From Microcyclospora pomicola (lineage: Eukaryota; Ascomycota; Dothideomycetes; Capnodiales), in assembly GCA_002786065.1 (NCBI GenBank), contig NHNY01000001.1:1674001-1738000 (forward strand): a stretch of DNA of 64,000 nt. Direction: 5' to 3'. Shown here piece by piece: positions 61,494 to 64,000 of the stretch. Made by a program: the position numbers and the translations under genes. The notes under the pieces are model-generated. The model did not search any database and was not told the origin of the DNA. It saw only the letters and a list, made by a program, of their open reading frames with translations. Numbering within the stretch: position 1 is the stretch's first letter; each line of letters begins with the position of its first letter.

Positions 61494-63071
61494 ATTGTGG
61501 TATGATCTGGAGAGCGCAGATGAGAGGGTGACAGTCTCACTAGTGGTGCGTACGAACGGGCGGATGAATGCGAGTGATAGGTTCATAAAGTCTTGTTACT
61601 GTTGGACACAGGTGGGACTCTTGGAGGTTGATGCAGCGTTGCGTAGCTAGATGATCCACAACATGTGGCCGATGCGATAAGATAACACACACAACGTACT
61701 TACCGCCAATACAAACGTCTGTACAGTCTACTGCGTTCAAGCAAGAACATCAATTCGACTAAGATCCTTGACGACTTGGCGTCTGATATCTTTCTCCAGC
61801 ATGCTGACCTGCTGGTCTGAGGGCTGAAGGTGGGCACCTCGGTTGTCATTGTTATTGGGCAGGAAACTCCTGAATTTACGACAAAGCTGTTTGACTTGCG
61901 GCACGCGACTTTGCTGATTCTACCAAGGACATGGCCTAGATAACTTGGCTCGTACTGATCGCTCGAGGTGCTTATCAGACAGTGGCCACCGAAATGCTCA
62001 CCAGCTTTCTGGCTTCGTCGGCCTAAGGTATGTAACAACACGAGCTTTAGGGACGTAATGGGAGAGATCCACTGGTGTTAGTTCTAAGTCTAGCGCTACA
62101 GCCATCGCACGGAATGAGTTCCGACCGGCAAGCGTCCCATCAAGCAAGATGCGAGCATTTACATCATCAGCTCCCTTTCAAAGGCGCAAAATCGCAACAA
62201 GATCATCCAAGTTCAAGTTGGACGGTTCGAAGGATATGGATGGTCACCCAACCTGCCAACCTGCCAACTTGGCACAACCCGGCCATGGATCACGAACTCG
62301 CGCTACACTCCGCTTGGAAATAGAGCTTCAGAACTTGGCCTGACTTGGATTGACTTTGTGCTTACGATAGCATGATCCCAAGTTTGACAGGTCGATGAAT
62401 CCTTCAGCAGCGCATCTATCCCATTGATCGTGGTGTCCAAGCCAAGTTGAGTATCTTTAAACTCTTGCAGGGATCGAGGTGGCCCTGAGCAAGGAATGAA
62501 GGAGGTGTCGGTGCGTACCTTAGGTCTGCAGTCTGACAGGAACGAAGGACGATGACCGGTGCAACCGGTAAAGTGTGCTCCCATCGTCACTGATCAAGTG
62601 CCTCACTTCTCCCGTAAGTAAACCACCTGGAAAGCCACGGAACGCAGTCGGCACGATATGATGGCAATCGGCACGTATGCATTGGGTCATGATACTACAT
62701 TGCATCTCGGAGGCAGCGGATGTCAGAAGCGTGAGGTAAGCTTTTACACGCGCTCTAAATAGCGCCTGCACACATCCCTGTGCTCTCTTGCAGTCGTGTT
62801 TGAACGATCTCCGACCCACCCGCACCCGCTCCAGCACCCTGAGCAATACCTGATTTAGCCGTCGCGCATTACATAGTGATCGAGGTGCGGATCCCCCGGG
62901 CTGACAGCCTGGCAACTTTCCAAGATGATCAGTTTCTTTCGGGTGACGACAGACAAGCATGAGAGACTCCAGTCTCTTATACTGGTGAGCACGAAAGATC
63001 GGGTCATTTCTCACTCCATATCTTGAGCATACTTGCGCCAGCTCTGAAACAACTAAGGCCATCTCTCCAAC
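61494..63071. other. Divergent intergenic region, about 1.6 kb
   Basis: Lies between the 5' ends of APE4 and the PH-domain gene. Frames up to 180 codons (62520-63062, minus strand) have no motif and unusual composition. A small direct repeat (ctgccaac twice) is at 62252-62268. I see no gene in it. Confidence 0.5.
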
Positions 63072-64000
63072 ATGGATTCAATCTCAAAGCCGCAGCTTCC
63101 GCCTACACAAGACCTGAAGCTCTCAAACCGCACAGATGATCTTGGATCCGATCCGTGGCTAAGCAGCTGTTCTCTCCCTCCTCATTACGATGACGACCGA
63201 TCAGAACTGCCAGCATATGATTGCAGTGTATCGATCGTGGGAGACTTCTTATGCAAACAAGAGCTTTATCGAGTTCATTGCCCTGCCACGGTACGAAACT
63301 GGCAAAGAGTGCAAGTTGAGCTGCGAGGCACGTTACTTATCCTTCGACGCCCGGGTAAGAGTCCTTCGATGAGATGTTATACCTTGCAGGCAGGTGACGC
63401 GGGACTTGCGATCGACTACTATCGTCGCTCTCACGTCCTCCGCATCCGCGTCGAGGGTCACCAAATGCTTCTCGCGGCAGCTCACCCATCCGTGATCACG
63501 GAATGGGTGAATCAACTGCACGCGGCCATTGCAGTGAGCTTGCCGCTCGAAGACCGAGATGAGACGAGGTACAGTACTTTCACCATGCCAGAGAAAGTCG
63601 ACTTGCCCCAACCAACACTGCTGGACAGAATGCGGCGAAATATGAGAGAGAAATATGTTGCGCCACCATGGCTACGTCGAGCACGCTTGACAGGTGATCC
63701 GGGCTATGCTCAGGCTCGACAGTCATGCTTGATGCTTGCATTCCCTTCTGGAGGTCTCTCAAATCCAGACTTGGCCCATGATCGGGCCATCGGCGTGGAC
63801 TACGGTGCGCGCCCATCTACCTCAGGGAGTACAAATATGTCTGCTCTATCGAAACCGTCCAAGACACAATCTCACTGCCAGCCAACTTCACATCCAGATC
63901 TGCTGAAAAGCCCTAACGCGCCATTACCTGCTTTGTCGACTGAACTGTCTATGCGTCAACATGTTTCGCCAAGCTCAGCTACATCAGACAAACGTGAGAC
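63072..64000 (+). CDS. PH-domain protein (3' partial)
   Basis: The frame is open from the ATG at 63072 to the window edge, 309 residues visible, no stop reached. A Pro/Asp-rich start (PPTQDLKLSNRTDDL, SLPPHYDDDRSELPAY) is followed by a PH fold at about 55-160: KQELYRVHCPATVRNWQRV, ELRGTLLILRRPGK, YTLQAGDAGLAIDYYRRSHVL, RIRVEGHQMLL, closing with the helix EWVNQLHAAIAVSLPLEDRD. The pattern YTLQ..GLA.DY.RR.HV.R.R....Q..L is shared by a family of Pezizomycotina PH proteins with a downstream RRARLTGDPGYAQARQSC-like block. These bind membrane phosphoinositides in general; a function is not established. A 39-nt stretch at 63355-63393 has GT-AG ends but is in frame and matches the PH strand, so I treat it as exon. 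Confidence 0.82.
   Translation, partial: MDSISKPQLPPTQDLKLSNRTDDLGSDPWLSSCSLPPHYDDDRSELPAYDCSVSIVGDFLCKQELYRVHCPATVRNWQRVQVELRGTLLILRRPGKSPSMRCYTLQAGDAGLAIDYYRRSHVLRIRVEGHQMLLAAAHPSVITEWVNQLHAAIAVSLPLEDRDETRYSTFTMPEKVDLPQPTLLDRMRRNMREKYVAPPWLRRARLTGDPGYAQARQSCLMLAFPSGGLSNPDLAHDRAIGVDYGARPSTSGSTNMSALSKPSKTQSHCQPTSHPDLLKSPNAPLPALSTELSMRQHVSPSSATSDKRE

Noticed and set aside
62520-63062. Minus-strand frame of 180 codons upstream of the PH-domain gene
   Set aside because: No motif, abundant Cys/His/Arg typical of random frames, and it occupies the PH-gene promoter.
1-64000. CRISPR arrays, rRNA genes, integrated elements with terminal repeats
   Set aside because: None seen by eye on either strand; the only repeat-like tract is the short AT-rich block near 38.3-38.7 kb.

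Overview
This is a window of nuclear DNA from a filamentous ascomycete (Pezizomycotina). Genes lie on both strands, most have none or one to four introns of about 45-110 nt with GT-AG ends and recognisable branch sites, and the gene content is fungal (GPI-type serine/threonine-rich wall protein, GH79 glycosidase, DUF3176 protein, KipA-type kinesin, long-form DPH6). The style and spacing suit a Dothideomycete, but that placement is inference. I see no tRNA, rRNA, CRISPR array or intact transposon.

Layout. 1-2.9 kb: 3' end of the ribosome-assembly factor PNO1, a KANL3/Tex30-like hydrolase and a GPI-type surface protein. 3.8-8.2 kb: three successive NAD(P)H oxidoreductases (MDR, pyridoxal-reductase-type AKR, SDR). 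8.8-19.6 kb: peroxin PEX10, a BAR-PH-ArfGAP-ankyrin protein, an acyl-CoA-thioesterase-like protein and an M1 aminopeptidase with a mitochondrial-type leader. 21.6-35 kb: kinesin-7 (KipA/Tea2 type), a fucosyltransferase-like type II membrane protein behind a 3 kb non-coding stretch, a five-exon Baeyer-Villiger monooxygenase and DPH6. 36-41 kb: an accessory-looking stretch with an interrupted DUF3176 gene, an AT-rich block and a secreted GH79 glucuronidase. 41-49 kb: Sfk1/DRAM/Frag1-family membrane protein, RPL36 and an ABCC transporter. 49-55 kb: a Mid2-like single-pass membrane protein, a PTGR-type reductase, ERJ5 and YSY6/RAMP4. 55.6-64 kb: NatB subunit MDM20/NAA25, an unknown acidic/serine-rich protein, aspartyl aminopeptidase APE4 and the 5' part of a PH-domain protein.

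How genes work together. Most neighbours are unrelated housekeeping genes. Two possible functional links exist: ERJ5 and the YSY6/RAMP4 gene are tail-to-tail and both act at the ER translocon, and PEX10 plus a reductase with a spliced SKL terminus touch peroxisome biology. The most notable observation is the reductase at 51.4-52.5 kb: splicing its last 51-nt intron gives a protein ending in SKL (a peroxisomal PTS1), while keeping the intron gives a different tail without it, which predicts dual cytosol/peroxisome targeting by alternative splicing. Second are the DUF3176 gene, whose conserved frame is cut by two in-frame stops beside an AT-rich block, and the overlapping upstream ORFs in front of the fucosyltransferase-like gene.
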